The notes beneath the pieces are model-generated. The model saw only the letters and a list, made by a program, of their open reading frames with translations, was not told the DNA's origin and made no database searches. Source: Neobacillus niacini (GTDB lineage: Bacteria > Bacillota > Bacilli > Bacillales > Cytobacillaceae). Taken from it: a stretch of DNA of 64,000 nt. The position numbers and the translations under genes are program-made. Shown piece after piece: positions 43,477-52,710 of this stretch. Within the stretch, counting starts at the first letter, position 1. Each line of letters opens with the position of its first letter. The stretch is taken from contig NZ_BAWM01000013.1 in NCBI RefSeq assembly GCF_000759675.1, positions 1 to 64,000 of the forward strand, read 5' to 3'.

Positions 43477-43554
43477 CAACCGCAGAAACGGACGAGTTTT
43501 TAGTATTTATATATACCAATTATTATGCCAAATATGCATTTTTTATATTGACCT

Positions 43555-44046
43555 CTAACACCAAACTATTATTCTATGGGGTGTGGTTTGTGCGGGGATA
43601 CTCATTGTGGCATGTCCATAGATAACAATTAGATTTCGGTTTGCAGGGTTTCTTGAAAAGGGTTGGCCATTAGCTAATACTATTTGAGTATTTGGAGCTA
43701 TATTTAATCGTAATTGACCATCACTACTCTCCAACTGACGGTTAAAATAATCTACTTTTACATTTTGATATGGACTTTCTTTTACCATAACAAGTGCTCG
43801 ATATTGTGGTGGGTAAATAAGTGGAACAGGTGCATTTCCATCATAATAACCAGTTACCCTATCTCCAATTGCCACCATTACATGGTCTACAAAGTAAGTT
43901 GAAGGTGACACAACGAAATTTACTGAAGCTCCAACCCCGTTGTCTACAGACATTAATTTATAACAGCCTTCTCCTTCACCATTTTGCCCAGTAATAAAAT
44001 CACTAATCATGGTGACCGTCCCTTGAAAGGAATTAAAATTTATCAT
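43555..44046 (-). CDS. Hypothetical beta-rich protein
   Basis: About 163 residues without signal peptide or membrane helix; alternating hydrophobic/polar strands (NFVVSPSTYFV, DRVTGYYDGNAPVPLIYPPQY) suggest a small beta-barrel. The ATG at 44046 is chosen because GGAGGT stands six bases before it; an upstream in-frame ATG at 44091 overlaps no ribosome site. The same pattern (YPPQYRA) occurs in unnamed Bacillus proteins; no function is known. It lies directly downstream of the 44106 gene. Confidence 0.7.
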   Translation of the reverse strand: MINFNSFQGTVTMISDFITGQNGEGEGCYKLMSVDNGVGASVNFVVSPSTYFVDHVMVAIGDRVTGYYDGNAPVPLIYPPQYRALVMVKESPYQNVKVDYFNRQLESSDGQLRLNIAPNTQIVLANGQPFSRNPANRNLIVIYGHATMSIPAQTTPHRIIVWC

Positions 44047-44105
44047 ACTCATACCTCCATTAAGGTTTATCTTTATTTTGTTTTTTTCCAAAAGGGCTTT
44101 TTCAA

Positions 44106-44387
44106 TTAGTAAAGGGTAGGGGTTGGAGAACAGGCAACAGCATCAATAAATCTTGGATCTATACCATAAAACATCCAGAAGACACCGTTCCATCTATATC
44201 CAGAAACTTCACCATACTCAACACGAGTTGGGTAAAACCAGAAGCTTTCCCCATTTATTAACCACACATAAGTGTTTTCAAATAAACAGTCGATTATATA
44301 AGATACTGAAGGCTTTGGTGGAACGAATGTTGGGGGAGGGGATTGTGGTTGTTGTCGCATTGAGCCATGGGGTGGGAAAAAAACCAT
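44106..44387 (-). CDS. Small Pro/aromatic-rich hypothetical protein
   Basis: 93 residues: an N-terminal Pro/Gln-rich tail (FFPPHGSMRQQPQSPPP) then a compact aromatic domain (YVWLINGESFWFYPTRV, GYRWNGVFWMFYGID). Similar proteins are widespread in Bacillus and sometimes mis-annotated as transporters; the domain is too small and polar for that. AAAGGAG precedes the ATG. Probably in one transcript with 43555. A spore or cell-surface role is possible but not shown. Confidence 0.72.
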   Translation of the reverse strand: MVFFPPHGSMRQQPQSPPPTFVPPKPSVSYIIDCLFENTYVWLINGESFWFYPTRVEYGEVSGYRWNGVFWMFYGIDPRFIDAVACSPTPTLY

Positions 44388-44532
44388 GTAATTTCACTCC
44401 TTTTCATCTAGGTCCACAACATAATATGTTGAAACGAATCATAAGGTTTAAAAATTAGCCATTTACCCAAGGATGAATTAGCCTATATTCAAAAAATTTT
44501 TCCAAACGTTTTTAAATAAACACCTAAGAAGG

Positions 44533-45291
44533 TTAGATTAACTTTGACCCTAGTATTGATACAAACAATCCTGTGGAGATAAATTGAGTACCATTCCAAG
44601 TAAGGAAGTTTTCAACATATCCTAATGTATCCGCATTCGATGTACCAATGATACGCTGTATCGCTAGCAAATCGTAGTTAATGCCTGTTTCATTTTTAAC
44701 GATTGGCCATAGGGCAGATAAGCTAAGAACCTCACCTTTAATTGGATATTTTAGTTTTCCATTTTCATTGTAATATTGTGATAAATAATCAGGTCCTTTG
44801 TTACTTAAGTCTATGGTAAACAATACGTTAAGTTGAGGACTCGCTATACGAACTTTATAAAAATCTTGATAATCCACCGTGAATTTATATTCTTGATTAT
44901 ATTTTTCAACATCAAAAATTTCACGGAGCATGTTGTTCATTGATGAATAAATATAGAAGATGCCATACCCGCCACTGCCACCTGAGTCAATACTGACTAA
45001 TATATCAGGAATTTGATCTTTGGTAAAATCTCCAAGGAACAGTCTCGCATTGTATCCGGCGTTGTTCTGAAGATTAACCGTTGTACTTTGATTAGAAAAA
45101 CCATCTTGAATAACAAGTGTGATATTATCAGCAAAGATTCCTGATACTCCTTCGGGTTTATTGCCGAATAAAAGCACTTTATCTAAAATACCATCTCCGT
45201 TTACATCTCCTTGCTTCATATCTAACAAAAAAACATCATTCCTTGAATAAGTGTTGGTTCGATAAAAATATTCTTTGTAAGGTCTGTACAC
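44533..45291 (-). CDS. VCBS/FG-GAP-like repeat protein
   Basis: 252 residues, no signal peptide. The N-terminal calcium-loop GDVNGDGILDKVLLFG and the later GDFTKDQIPDILVSID are VCBS/FG-GAP-like repeats of a beta-propeller-type fold. Spore-former homologues with this layout are usually unnamed. GTG start with AGGAGG six bases before it. The flanking genes are also minus-strand hypotheticals. Function unknown; binding or a structural role is more likely than catalysis. Confidence 0.72.
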   Translation of the reverse strand: MYRPYKEYFYRTNTYSRNDVFLLDMKQGDVNGDGILDKVLLFGNKPEGVSGIFADNITLVIQDGFSNQSTTVNLQNNAGYNARLFLGDFTKDQIPDILVSIDSGGSGGYGIFYIYSSMNNMLREIFDVEKYNQEYKFTVDYQDFYKVRIASPQLNVLFTIDLSNKGPDYLSQYYNENGKLKYPIKGEVLSLSALWPIVKNETGINYDLLAIQRIIGTSNADTLGYVENFLTWNGTQFISTGLFVSILGSKLI

Positions 45292-45461
45292 ATGTATCCT
45301 CCTGTTCTAAATTCATTCGTGAACCAGATTAATATCGTATGTTACTTATTTCAACTGGCTATTAGTCTTTCCTAGGGATTAATCCCCAACTTATCAAAAA
45401 TTTAATAGGTACCTAGATTTGTTTTATTATATGTCTATTAAAACGTTTTCTGTGTTGATAA

Positions 45462-46013
45462 TTACCACCATCTCCACCATTTCTTTTGATGGGCGGCTGC
45501 AATCTGCTTTCTGGTTACTTCCTCCATTAATTTACCTCGTTCCGCCAGCAGTTGTTCCGTTCGTTCTACATACTTTAAAATTTGATTCATCTTCTCTTCT
45601 AGATAAGCTTCCCGTACGGCCTTCTCCTTCAGATGTTTGATTAAATCCATATTTATTTGCTCCAAATGCTCTATACGTTCCAACAGCTCATCATGATTAC
45701 AATTCTGAGTTATTCCCTGGTCAGGTATAGTTTGTAATGGTTCTTCTTCGGTAACGGCGACTGTTTCATTTTCTTCAGAAATCCAACTCATTACGGCTTG
45801 TGCTGAAAGTTCCAACGTCATTCCCTCTTGACCGCTAAATTCAATGAATTTTCGGAGCGTGTTAATATCCTTATCAAAATAACCCCGATGTCCTCGAGTA
45901 TTGCGATGAATGGGATACCCTTGTCCTTCTAAGAGAGTGGCATACTTTCGTAATGTATTGCTATCAATGCCAAGCAATTCTTGTACGTGACTAGGTGAAT
46001 ACATTTCCGTCAT
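45462..46013 (-). CDS. MerR-type HTH protein with DUF3967 C-terminus
   Basis: About 183 residues. The N-terminus has a MerR-like winged helix (YSPSHVQELLGIDSNTLRKYATLLEG, about 4-70). A Glu-rich linker and coiled coil (about 110-170, EHLEQINMDLIKHLKEKA) lead to the DUF3967 end (RKQIAAAHQKKWWRWW). Such proteins, distant relatives of RacA, are common on Bacillus plasmids, phages and chromosomes and may act as DNA-binding or partition factors. ATG 46013 is preferred because GGAGGTG precedes it. Confidence 0.78.
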   Translation of the reverse strand: MTEMYSPSHVQELLGIDSNTLRKYATLLEGQGYPIHRNTRGHRGYFDKDINTLRKFIEFSGQEGMTLELSAQAVMSWISEENETVAVTEEEPLQTIPDQGITQNCNHDELLERIEHLEQINMDLIKHLKEKAVREAYLEEKMNQILKYVERTEQLLAERGKLMEEVTRKQIAAAHQKKWWRWW

Positions 46014-46077
46014 AACTAACACCTCCACGATATCATTCATTCTTTTTGCTCAGAGAATCTTCTTTTATATAAAAGTT

Positions 46078-46430
46078 ATGATAGAGGTTGTAAACGCTGT
46101 ATGTTCCTTTAATAATGTATTAGGGTGGTGTCCAGATTGTAAAGGACGCGGAACGACCAAAAATGTGGAATGTCCAATGTGTAAGGCAGGAGTTATAATC
46201 AAGAAGTTGAGCAGTATAAGCTTGAATTATGTGGCATCAATGATGAAGGACGAAAGGAAGTCGTTGATGGCATTGACGTGCAAACATGGTTAACAGGCAA
46301 CGTAAGTGATGTTGTTGCAGAAAGCCTGATTACTGAGGCTGTTGCAGATATTCCAATATTCAATCGCATTCGTGAGTTGAATAAACGAGATATGATGGCT
46401 GTATATCAAGCCCTGGAGCAAAATAATTAA
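46078..46430 (+). pseudogene. Frameshifted zinc-ribbon protein remnant
   Basis: The first frame (46078 onward) contains CPDCKGRGT and CPMCKAG, a DnaJ-like four-cysteine ribbon. Around 46195-46203 the sense continues in another frame: NQEVEQYKLELCGINDEG, then ten more coding-like blocks ending VYQALEQNN at TAA 46428-46430. One indel therefore splits a gene of about 115 codons. No named family. Confidence 0.55.
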
Positions 46431-46450
46431 ATTAGAACTTAGAGAGTAAG

Positions 46451-46490
46451 AAAACTCATTTGCAAAACATTTTTGCAAATGAGTTTTTTT
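46451..46490. terminator. Bidirectional terminator
   Basis: AAAACTCATTTGCAAAA pairs with TTTTGCAAATGAGTTTT, with T runs on both strands, between the convergent remnant and the small minus-strand gene. Confidence 0.85.
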
Positions 46491-46654
46491 TATACAGCTG
46501 ATGAAGGATAAATTTTTTCAATATCTGTATAGTAGATGATCTCAGAAAGGATTTTACAGCCAGCTGCTTTATCATACTCCTGCCAAGCCTCATCCTTAGT
46601 TTCATATTCGAACATTTTAATGCTGTCTGCTGAATAAAGTGTCAAAATCCACAC
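46490..46654 (-). CDS. Small soluble protein (54 aa)
   Basis: A GTG start with GGAGGGAG at ideal spacing opens a 54-residue frame beginning MWILTLYSADSIKMFEYET and ending near the terminator. The pattern (two strands then a helix with DEAWQEYDKA) looks like a genuine compact alpha/beta protein. Probably second gene after the 31-residue membrane protein encoded at 46699. Confidence 0.55.
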   Translation of the reverse strand: MWILTLYSADSIKMFEYETKDEAWQEYDKAAGCKILSEIIYYTDIEKIYPSSAV

Positions 46655-46698
46655 ATTATCTCCCTCCCAGGGTAAGGTAGTTTGTAAGGATTTCCATT

Positions 46699-46794
46699 TT
46701 ATTTTACAAATAGATCAAAGCCGATTGTAATTAGCCAACCAACAGCAAGAGTAACAGTGAGATATGTACCAAGATAAAGCAATATTTCAGCCAT
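46699..46794 (-). CDS. Small membrane protein (31 aa)
   Basis: ATG with AAAGGAGGAAAC, a near-perfect ribosome site. The product is almost one hydrophobic helix (LLYLGTYLTVTLAVGWLITI) with an acidic/aromatic end. It resembles single-helix small proteins of Bacillus. The candidate operator palindrome at 46871 lies about 75 bp upstream. Confidence 0.6.
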   Translation of the reverse strand: MAEILLYLGTYLTVTLAVGWLITIGFDLFVK

Positions 46795-46870
46795 GTTTCC
46801 TCCTTTCTTCATCCTTCTAATCTAAAGCTATTATAACAAGCAATTTTTCAAAATTTGTCGAACCAAAGGT

Positions 46871-46890
46871 TATTTACAAATTTGTAAATA
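46871..46890. promoter_or_regulatory. Perfect 20-bp palindrome
   Basis: TATTTACAAATTTGTAAATA is self-complementary over all 20 bases. Upstream of the small minus-strand gene pair, it is a candidate operator for a dimeric repressor. Confidence 0.5.
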
Positions 46891-46981
46891 GACTGTTAAC
46901 TTCCCTTAATATTAGAAATAACATTACGGTAATCGGGACCTTACGACCCCAAACATGAAGATAATCTACTGCTTTTCTCAT
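46874..46981 (-). pseudogene. Possible gene fragment
   Basis: A minus-strand frame reads coding-like sequence (KAVDYLHVWGRKVPITVM) before a TAA inside the palindrome at 46871; it continues upstream without a start to about 47060. It may be the end of an eroded gene. No ribosome site. Confidence 0.25.
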
Positions 46982-47215
46982 TAATAAAGGGTGTGCTTTT
47001 TCCCATTTTTCAACGTTAAATAATAGGTAACACTTAACTAGACAATAAATTTAATGTTCCGTAGACTAAAAACTATATCATTTTTTTCTATTATTTTATT
47101 TGGAGGTAAGGGTTAACTTGCTTCCTAATCTACTAAACCTAAAAAAATAGATTAAGTACCGAATAATAGTGATTCATGAAAAATTTAGGATTTTGGATAA
47201 CGGGGAGGAAAGAGC

Positions 47216-48406
47216 ATGTTAGAATTTGACACAAGTATGGACCAACTAGCCAATATTAAGGTTATCGGTGTAGGCGGCGGGGGAAACAACGCTGTGAACC
47301 GTATGATCGAGGATGGCGTTGGGGGTGTAGAATTTATTGCCGTTAATACAGATTCACAAGCTATTAAGCAATCTCAAGCAGCGATTAAAATGCAAATCGG
47401 TGCCTCATTGACCAGAGGATTAGGGGCAGGAGCAAATCCGGAAATAGGAAGAAGAGCTGTGGAGGAAAGCAAACACCAGATTGAAGAAGTCTTAACAGGT
47501 GCAGACATGGTGTTCGTCACAGCTGGAATGGGCGGCGGTACTGGAACAGGGGCCGCTCCAGCTATTGCGAAAATTGCCCGAAAGCTTGGTGCCCTGACCA
47601 TTGGGGTTGTAACGCGTCCTTTCAAATTCGAAGGCCACAAGCGTGCAGTAAACGCTGAAAGTGGAATTAATGCAATGAGGGAAGCAGTAGATACTCTAAT
47701 TATTATTCCAAATGATCGCTTATTGGAGATCGTGGATAAAAAAACCCCTATGATTGAAGCTTTCCGAGAAGCGGATAATGTACTCCGCCAGGGTGTTCAA
47801 GGTATTTCCGATTTAATTGCTGTCCCTGGTTTAATCAACCTTGATTTTGCCGACGTGAAAACGGTCATGTCTCATAAAGGAACTGCCCTAATGGGAATCG
47901 GTATTGCAAGCGGTAGCAATCGGGCTGCTGAAGCTGCGGAGAAAGCCTTAAACAGTCCATTACTAGAAACCTCCATCAATGGGGCTCATGGTGTAATTAT
48001 GAACATAACGGGTGGAAACAATTTAAGTCTATTTGAAGTACAGGAGGCAGCAGAAATCGTTGCTTCTGCTTCTAACGAGGAATTAAATATGATTTTTGGT
48101 TCAGTCATTAACGAACACTTAACAGATGAAATTATTGTAACGGTTATTGCCACTGGATTCACGGAGCAAGAGGAAAAAGTATTACATAAGCCTTCCCAGC
48201 CTACAATAGAAGAAATACCGAATCCATATGATAGGCAACAATCGGATTCATATCAAAGAGAACCGCGTGTACAATATCAAGAACCTGACCCAATTTACCA
48301 TGATGAAGACGTTCAAAGTTATGGTCGACACACTGAAGATTCAGAGGAATCTCAGGATATACCAGCATTCTTGCGCAATCGAAAAAAACGATTTCGATCA
48401 TTTTAA
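47216..48406 (+). CDS. ftsZ: Cell division GTPase FtsZ (stand-alone copy)
   Basis: Polymerises into the division ring. All landmarks are present: [13 protein letters not shown] (18-30), the tubulin signature GGGTGTG (106-112), the synergy-loop NLDFADV near 208-214, and the C-terminal [12 protein letters not shown] (about 381-392) that binds FtsA/SepF/ZapA-type partners after a variable, acidic linker. Length 396 is close to B. subtilis FtsZ (382). It is not next to ftsA or other dcw genes, so it is either a paralogue or a relocated copy. GGGGAGGAAAG precedes the ATG; a terminator follows. It is much closer to canonical FtsZ than the 3534 gene. Confidence 0.92.
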   Translation: MLEFDTSMDQLANIKVIGVGGGGNNAVNRMIEDGVGGVEFIAVNTDSQAIKQSQAAIKMQIGASLTRGLGAGANPEIGRRAVEESKHQIEEVLTGADMVFVTAGMGGGTGTGAAPAIAKIARKLGALTIGVVTRPFKFEGHKRAVNAESGINAMREAVDTLIIIPNDRLLEIVDKKTPMIEAFREADNVLRQGVQGISDLIAVPGLINLDFADVKTVMSHKGTALMGIGIASGSNRAAEAAEKALNSPLLETSINGAHGVIMNITGGNNLSLFEVQEAAEIVASASNEELNMIFGSVINEHLTDEIIVTVIATGFTEQEEKVLHKPSQPTIEEIPNPYDRQQSDSYQREPRVQYQEPDPIYHDEDVQSYGRHTEDSEESQDIPAFLRNRKKRFRSF

Positions 48407-48465
48407 TGATTGAATCAAGGTAGAAATTGCAGGACAGCTTATTGTTAGAAAAATCAAACATATAG

Positions 48466-48498
48466 AAAACCGTTAAGATTTTATCTTTGCGGTTTTTT
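48466..48498 (+). terminator. Terminator of ftsZ
   Basis: AAAACCG pairs with CGGTTTT around a long AT loop and ends in a T run. Confidence 0.65.
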
Positions 48499-48582
48499 GA
48501 GTTTTTTATAAATTAATTAGATTGGAATGGTATAATTTTCTAATAGGAACACGAGAGAAGAAAGTTCATTTGGAGGGGAAAA

Positions 48583-49494
48583 ATGAAGATTGTTATTGCT
48601 GGGGGTACTGGTTTTATTGGTCAGAGGGTAACGGAACTGCTTCTTACTGAAGGGCATACGGTTGTGATTTTAACAAGGAAGGAAACGAGATCTTCCGGAA
48701 AGGTCTCGTTTATAAGGTGGCTCGAAGAAGGAGCCACACCAGAAAAAGAAATCAGAAAAGCGGATGCGTTTATTAACTTAGCAGGTGTTTCAATTAACGA
48801 TGGTAGATGGAGTAAAAGTCATCAGAAACAAATCTATGAAAGTCGTTTGACCGCAACGGACGAATTACTTAGAATCATTTCCTTACTTCCTGAAAAGCCT
48901 TCTGTCCTGGTCAATGCTAGTGCAATTGGCATTTATCCTGCCTCTCTAAGTGCTGTCTATACTGAAAATTCATTGGAAACGGCAACTGATTTTTTAGGGA
49001 AGACGGTAAGCGACTGGGAATCCAAAGCAAAGCAAGTAGAAAACCATTCCATTCGCGCAGTCTACATGAGATTTGGTGTCGTGCTCGGTAAAGAAGGAGG
49101 TGCACTACCGCTGATGGCGCTGCCATTTCGTTTATTTGTCGGCGGGAAAGTGGGTTCAGGTGAACAATGGGTATCATGGGTGCATGTAATGGATGTCGTC
49201 CGAGCCATCGTATTTGCGATAAAAAATGATCAATTACGTGGACCAGTCAATGTTACATCACCTTCTCCACTTCGAATGAACGATTTCGGCAAGACTATCG
49301 GATCCGTTTTACATCGTCCCCACTGGTTGCCTGTACCTTCTTTCGCTATGAAAATGATTCTTGGGCAAAAAAGTGCACTCGTTCTTGAAGGGCAGCATGT
49401 TATACCTCAAGTGTTACAAGAGGAAGGTTTTGAATTTATGTTCCCCACACTCCGTTTGGCTTTAGAGGATTTACTTACTCAAACTAGTGATTAA
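48583..49494 (+). CDS. TIGR01777-family NAD(P)-binding epimerase
   Basis: 303 residues, extended-SDR-like. The N-terminal nucleotide loop is AGGTGFIGQRV (6-16); NASAIGIYP near 107 matches the SDR39U1/TIGR01777 active-site region; the C-terminal DUF1731-like domain (about 255-300) reads VPSFAMKMILGQKSALVLEGQ. In B. subtilis the homologue is YfhF; no reaction is established. ATG behind TGGAGGGG. Confidence 0.88.
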   Translation: MKIVIAGGTGFIGQRVTELLLTEGHTVVILTRKETRSSGKVSFIRWLEEGATPEKEIRKADAFINLAGVSINDGRWSKSHQKQIYESRLTATDELLRIISLLPEKPSVLVNASAIGIYPASLSAVYTENSLETATDFLGKTVSDWESKAKQVENHSIRAVYMRFGVVLGKEGGALPLMALPFRLFVGGKVGSGEQWVSWVHVMDVVRAIVFAIKNDQLRGPVNVTSPSPLRMNDFGKTIGSVLHRPHWLPVPSFAMKMILGQKSALVLEGQHVIPQVLQEEGFEFMFPTLRLALEDLLTQTSD

Positions 49495-49644
49495 AACATA
49501 ATCAAGTTAGAAAGTTTTATATTTTTTAACACGAAAATCGAATGTATGTTCTTATATTGTGTTGTTTATGATATACTAAAATGGCAATAGATAAGGTTGT
49601 CCCAGGGGTGGTCGGCTTCTCTCCACGAGAGGGGGTGATGCTGT

Positions 49645-49728
49645 TTGACGGTTTTTGAAACGTTTATGATTATGCTTGGTTTTGCTAGTTTAGTGGTAGC
49701 CATTCTGACGTTCAATCAAAAAAAATAA
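49645..49728 (+). CDS. Holin-like type I toxin
   Basis: A 27-residue hydrophobic peptide (MTVFETFMIMLGFASLVVAI then a short polar end) of the 'putative holin-like toxin' family (TxpA/BsrG-like) that damages membranes. TTG start behind GAGAGGGGG; the leader with TCCACGAGAGG is typical for the family. It is overlapped at the 3' side by an apparent antisense RNA. Too short for ordinary gene finders. Confidence 0.8.
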   Translation: MTVFETFMIMLGFASLVVAILTFNQKK

Positions 49729-49765
49729 TCCACCCTCGAGATTGCATGCTCAGGTGGATTATTTA
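49724..49765. terminator. Shared 3' terminator of toxin mRNA and antitoxin RNA
   Basis: AATAATCCACC pairs with GGTGGATTATT. On the minus strand it is followed by T8, so it terminates an RNA coming from the right as well as the toxin mRNA. Confidence 0.7.
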
Positions 49766-49811
49766 ATCCTTTATTAAACAGTCGTCGCTTTTGAGGGGAC
49801 CGTCTATTGCA

Positions 49812-49847
49812 GGACCGACATGTTGCAGCATGTTCGGTCTTTTTATT
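49812..49847 (+). terminator. Second terminator at the toxin locus
   Basis: GACCGACATG pairs with CATGTTCGGTC, followed by TTTTTATTTT. It stops rightward transcripts before the convergent histidine kinase gene. Confidence 0.75.
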
Positions 49848-49909
49848 TTATGTTCATGCTTATCTATATTATAACGAAAAATAGGAAAAAAGAAACATAA
49901 ACGAGAAAA

Positions 49910-51700
49910 CTACTGTATTGGTATTTCAATCACATTTATCGTTCCAAATCCTTTTTTACTCTTAATTTGCATTTTTCCTTCTTTTCCATAGACTAATTGA
50001 ATTCGTTTAAAGGTATTGGATAAGCCAATATGTCGATCAGAGATGTTATCTGATTTTAACCGTACTTGCAATTCGCGTAACTGTTGTTTATTCATCCCTT
50101 TACCGTTATCAATTACGGCAATGCGAAGTGTTTTAGTATGTACGGTTATTTTAATTTTTATCTTTCCTCCAGTCTCGGTTCGGCTTAAGCCGTGATAAAT
50201 GCTGTTCTCAATAAGAGGCTGAAAGAGGAGTTTCAGTATCAAATATTGGTAAGCTAATGGCTCAATACTCCAAGTTACTTCGAATATGTCACGGTAGCGA
50301 ATTTGCTGGATATTAATGTAGTTATCTGTGTACAGTTTCTCTTTGTTTAAGGGAACAAGGTTTCCAGGTTCATCCAATGAGTAGCGTAATATATCAGATA
50401 GATTTTCAACCATTTCATTCAATGAACTATGTCCGCGTGTTAAGGTGGTTGCCCGCCAGTTGATCGTTTCAAGCGTGTTGTACAAAAAATGTGGATTCAA
50501 CTGAGATTGCAATGCTTTAAATTCAGCTGCTTGTGCTTGATATTCATTTCTCGAAACCTTCATTTGTAGATAATCTTGTTTAATAAATGTTCCTACTAAA
50601 CGTTCTGTTATGTAGTGATATATGTCATTCTCTGTGTTCTCGTTTCGGGTAGTTATCTGATCTTGTCTGCGGGTGGCAGAGAGCAAATCAGTAATTGCGC
50701 GTAAGTGATTGGCTGCTTTCTTTGTGTGATAATAGGCATACCAAACACTGAATAAGAAAGACAGAAGAAGCATAGCAAGCGTTAAATTCTTTAACTGATT
50801 CGTCAATTTGTATAAAGAATCCTCTGGTACGAGAGAGATAAAGCTCCAGTTATAATTATCTGCATATTGGTTCGTAACGACAATGTTTCCGTTTTCTGTT
50901 GAAACCGTGTTTGTATCACTATAGGTCAAATTTAGTTGAGCCACAAGCGTTTCTGCTTCTTTCGTATTCGAATAATTGCTGGCTACAACTTCATTGGCTT
51001 CATTTAATAGAAGTATCTGCTGATCTTTGAACGTTTCGAGTTGACTTAGGCTCTTAGTTAAGTATGACTCTTTGATATTTAAAACCACAAAACTTTCTTG
51101 ATTGTTATCGAGGGGTACTCTGCGGAAGAGCGAAATCACTTTCTCTTGATAAATTTGATCGTTTAATCCCTCTTTTAAGATTGTCCGTCTTTTTGTCCAT
51201 ACAACTTTTTCACTATTTTCATTGCTATTCAACTCGTTTAGCCAAACTGTATCTGGGTATGTCGAAATGGTAACCATTCCTCCATCGGTAGATGACAAAA
51301 AACGATCAAAATTATTATCAAGGTATACATAGATGGAATCGATAAAGGGTTTACCAATGGCAGGAGAATCAATAAAATTCTTTAAGTTTGCTAAATCTCT
51401 GAGCTGGACTCTGTTTGGAAATTCAGTGTTTAAAATCTTCTGGAGTTCTGTAAATTGGAATGCACTCGCAACAATGGTTAAGTTTAGGGTATCTTGCTCT
51501 TGAAATAATAACTCAATGTTCTCTTTGGATTGTTCTAGAAGTGCTGTGTTTTTCTTTTGTAAGTCAGCAACGATATAATGCTGAATGATGAAGTAAGAAG
51601 ATATACCAAGTATAAGGATCGGAACCATCATAGGAGCCAGTATACTTAGTAAATTTTTCAAGAAAAAGCGTCGAAACAACTTGTCCAAGGTGTTTGTCAT
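49910..51700 (-). CDS. YesM-type sensor histidine kinase
   Basis: 596 residues: a first membrane helix at about 17-40, an extracytoplasmic dCache-like sensor (about 41-300), a second helix (about 303-325), a HAMP-like linker, the His_kinase domain with the phospho-acceptor His404 in LNPHFLYN, and an HATPase domain with PLIENSIYHG and DNGKGM. This is the class whose partners are AraC-type response regulators controlling sugar or peptide uptake operons. Its ATG overlaps the stop of the regulator gene (ATGA), so both are translated from one mRNA. The kinase is intact although its partner is frameshifted. Confidence 0.9.
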   Translation of the reverse strand: MTNTLDKLFRRFFLKNLLSILAPMMVPILILGISSYFIIQHYIVADLQKKNTALLEQSKENIELLFQEQDTLNLTIVASAFQFTELQKILNTEFPNRVQLRDLANLKNFIDSPAIGKPFIDSIYVYLDNNFDRFLSSTDGGMVTISTYPDTVWLNELNSNENSEKVVWTKRRTILKEGLNDQIYQEKVISLFRRVPLDNNQESFVVLNIKESYLTKSLSQLETFKDQQILLLNEANEVVASNYSNTKEAETLVAQLNLTYSDTNTVSTENGNIVVTNQYADNYNWSFISLVPEDSLYKLTNQLKNLTLAMLLLSFLFSVWYAYYHTKKAANHLRAITDLLSATRRQDQITTRNENTENDIYHYITERLVGTFIKQDYLQMKVSRNEYQAQAAEFKALQSQLNPHFLYNTLETINWRATTLTRGHSSLNEMVENLSDILRYSLDEPGNLVPLNKEKLYTDNYINIQQIRYRDIFEVTWSIEPLAYQYLILKLLFQPLIENSIYHGLSRTETGGKIKIKITVHTKTLRIAVIDNGKGMNKQQLRELQVRLKSDNISDRHIGLSNTFKRIQLVYGKEGKMQIKSKKGFGTINVIEIPIQ

Positions 51701-52451
51701 AATAAATTCCTAAATTCACGAGGTGATTTTCCAAAATAGCTGCTAAACTTTCGAGTGAAGTTTTTAGGTGTACTGTAGCCTACAAGTTCACTAATTTCGT
51801 AGGTTTTATAGTGGGAGTTTTGCAAAAGAAGAACGGCGTTTTTCATACGAATATGGGTTAAATAATCGGAAAAATTTACTCCGGTTTTTTCTTTAAAAAA
51901 AGTACTCAAGTAAGATGGGTTCATGTCCATCTGGTCTGCAAGTGATTCAAGGGAAGCTACCTTAAAGTTTTGATCAATATACTTGATAATCATTTGAATA
52001 TTCTGGTTACCTACGTTTGCTAAATCGAAAAGAGCTGCCTGTGGTAAAAGACTCTCCACATTCACTTTTTGCTTTACCTGAAGAAGCTCATCACGTATTT
52101 GTGAAAATGTTTCAGTTAGTTCTATATGCTTTGTTGGTTTCAGCAAAAAGCGTCGAACCCCATATTCGATCGCCCTTTGTGCATAATCAAACTCCTTATA
52201 ACCACTAAGAAGGACAACAATGGTTTCTGAACGCATACGATGCAGTTCTGCGGCAAGTTCGAGCCCGGACATTTCTGGCATACGAATATCGCTGAGTACA
52301 ACATCAAAGGGTTGTTCGGATAGTAGCTGAAGTGCCTCCACTCCGTTTTTGGCAATCCCCTTTATTTCAAATCCAACGTGATCCCAGGGAAAAAAATTGA
52401 AGGACCGTTTCTAATTTCGTATTCATCATCAGCAATCAGTAATCGAAACAA
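51697..52451 (-). pseudogene. YesN/AraC-type response regulator, frameshifted in the receiver
   Basis: A TTG start at 52451 with GAGGAGGG opens FRLLIADDEYEIRNG, the acidic-pocket start of a receiver. At about 52405 the frame shifts by one base: FFPWDHVGFEIKGIAKNG continues in the next frame and then runs intact to the stop. The intact part contains the phospho-acceptor Asp in VLSDIRMPEM, Lys in FLLKPTK, and a C-terminal AraC domain (about 100 residues) with two helix-turn-helix motifs (SLESLADQMDMNPSYLS, TYEISELVGYSTPKNFTRKF). An internal start at ATG 52341 would make a 214-residue protein lacking the N-terminal acidic pair. Real mutation or sequence error cannot be told apart. Confidence 0.75.
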
Positions 52452-52710
52452 TTTATTTTCCCTCCTCATCTATAAAACTAATAATGAACCATTTAATAAA
52501 CAAGATACTAAAAATAGTGAGATTTTCTTGCATTGTTTTTTGAATATTATACACAATTTTTCTAGAATAAAGAAACCTTTTCTTTATAAAGGGATAAGAA
52601 ACTAAGAAAAGGATACCTAATGTAAAAATAAAGCACCTATTCAATGCAAAGATAATCAATGTAAGATTAGCCTAACAACAGATTTTTCAAAATTGAATGG
52701 AGGTAGACAA

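Larger units (their letters stand above)
49724..49850 (-). ncRNA. Putative antisense antitoxin RNA (RatA-like)
   Basis: By analogy with txpA/RatA, an RNA reading leftward from about 49850 would end at the 49724 terminator and pair with the toxin mRNA 3' end. The right boundary and promoter are inferred, not seen. A plus-strand terminator (49812-49847) shares the region. Confidence 0.45.
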
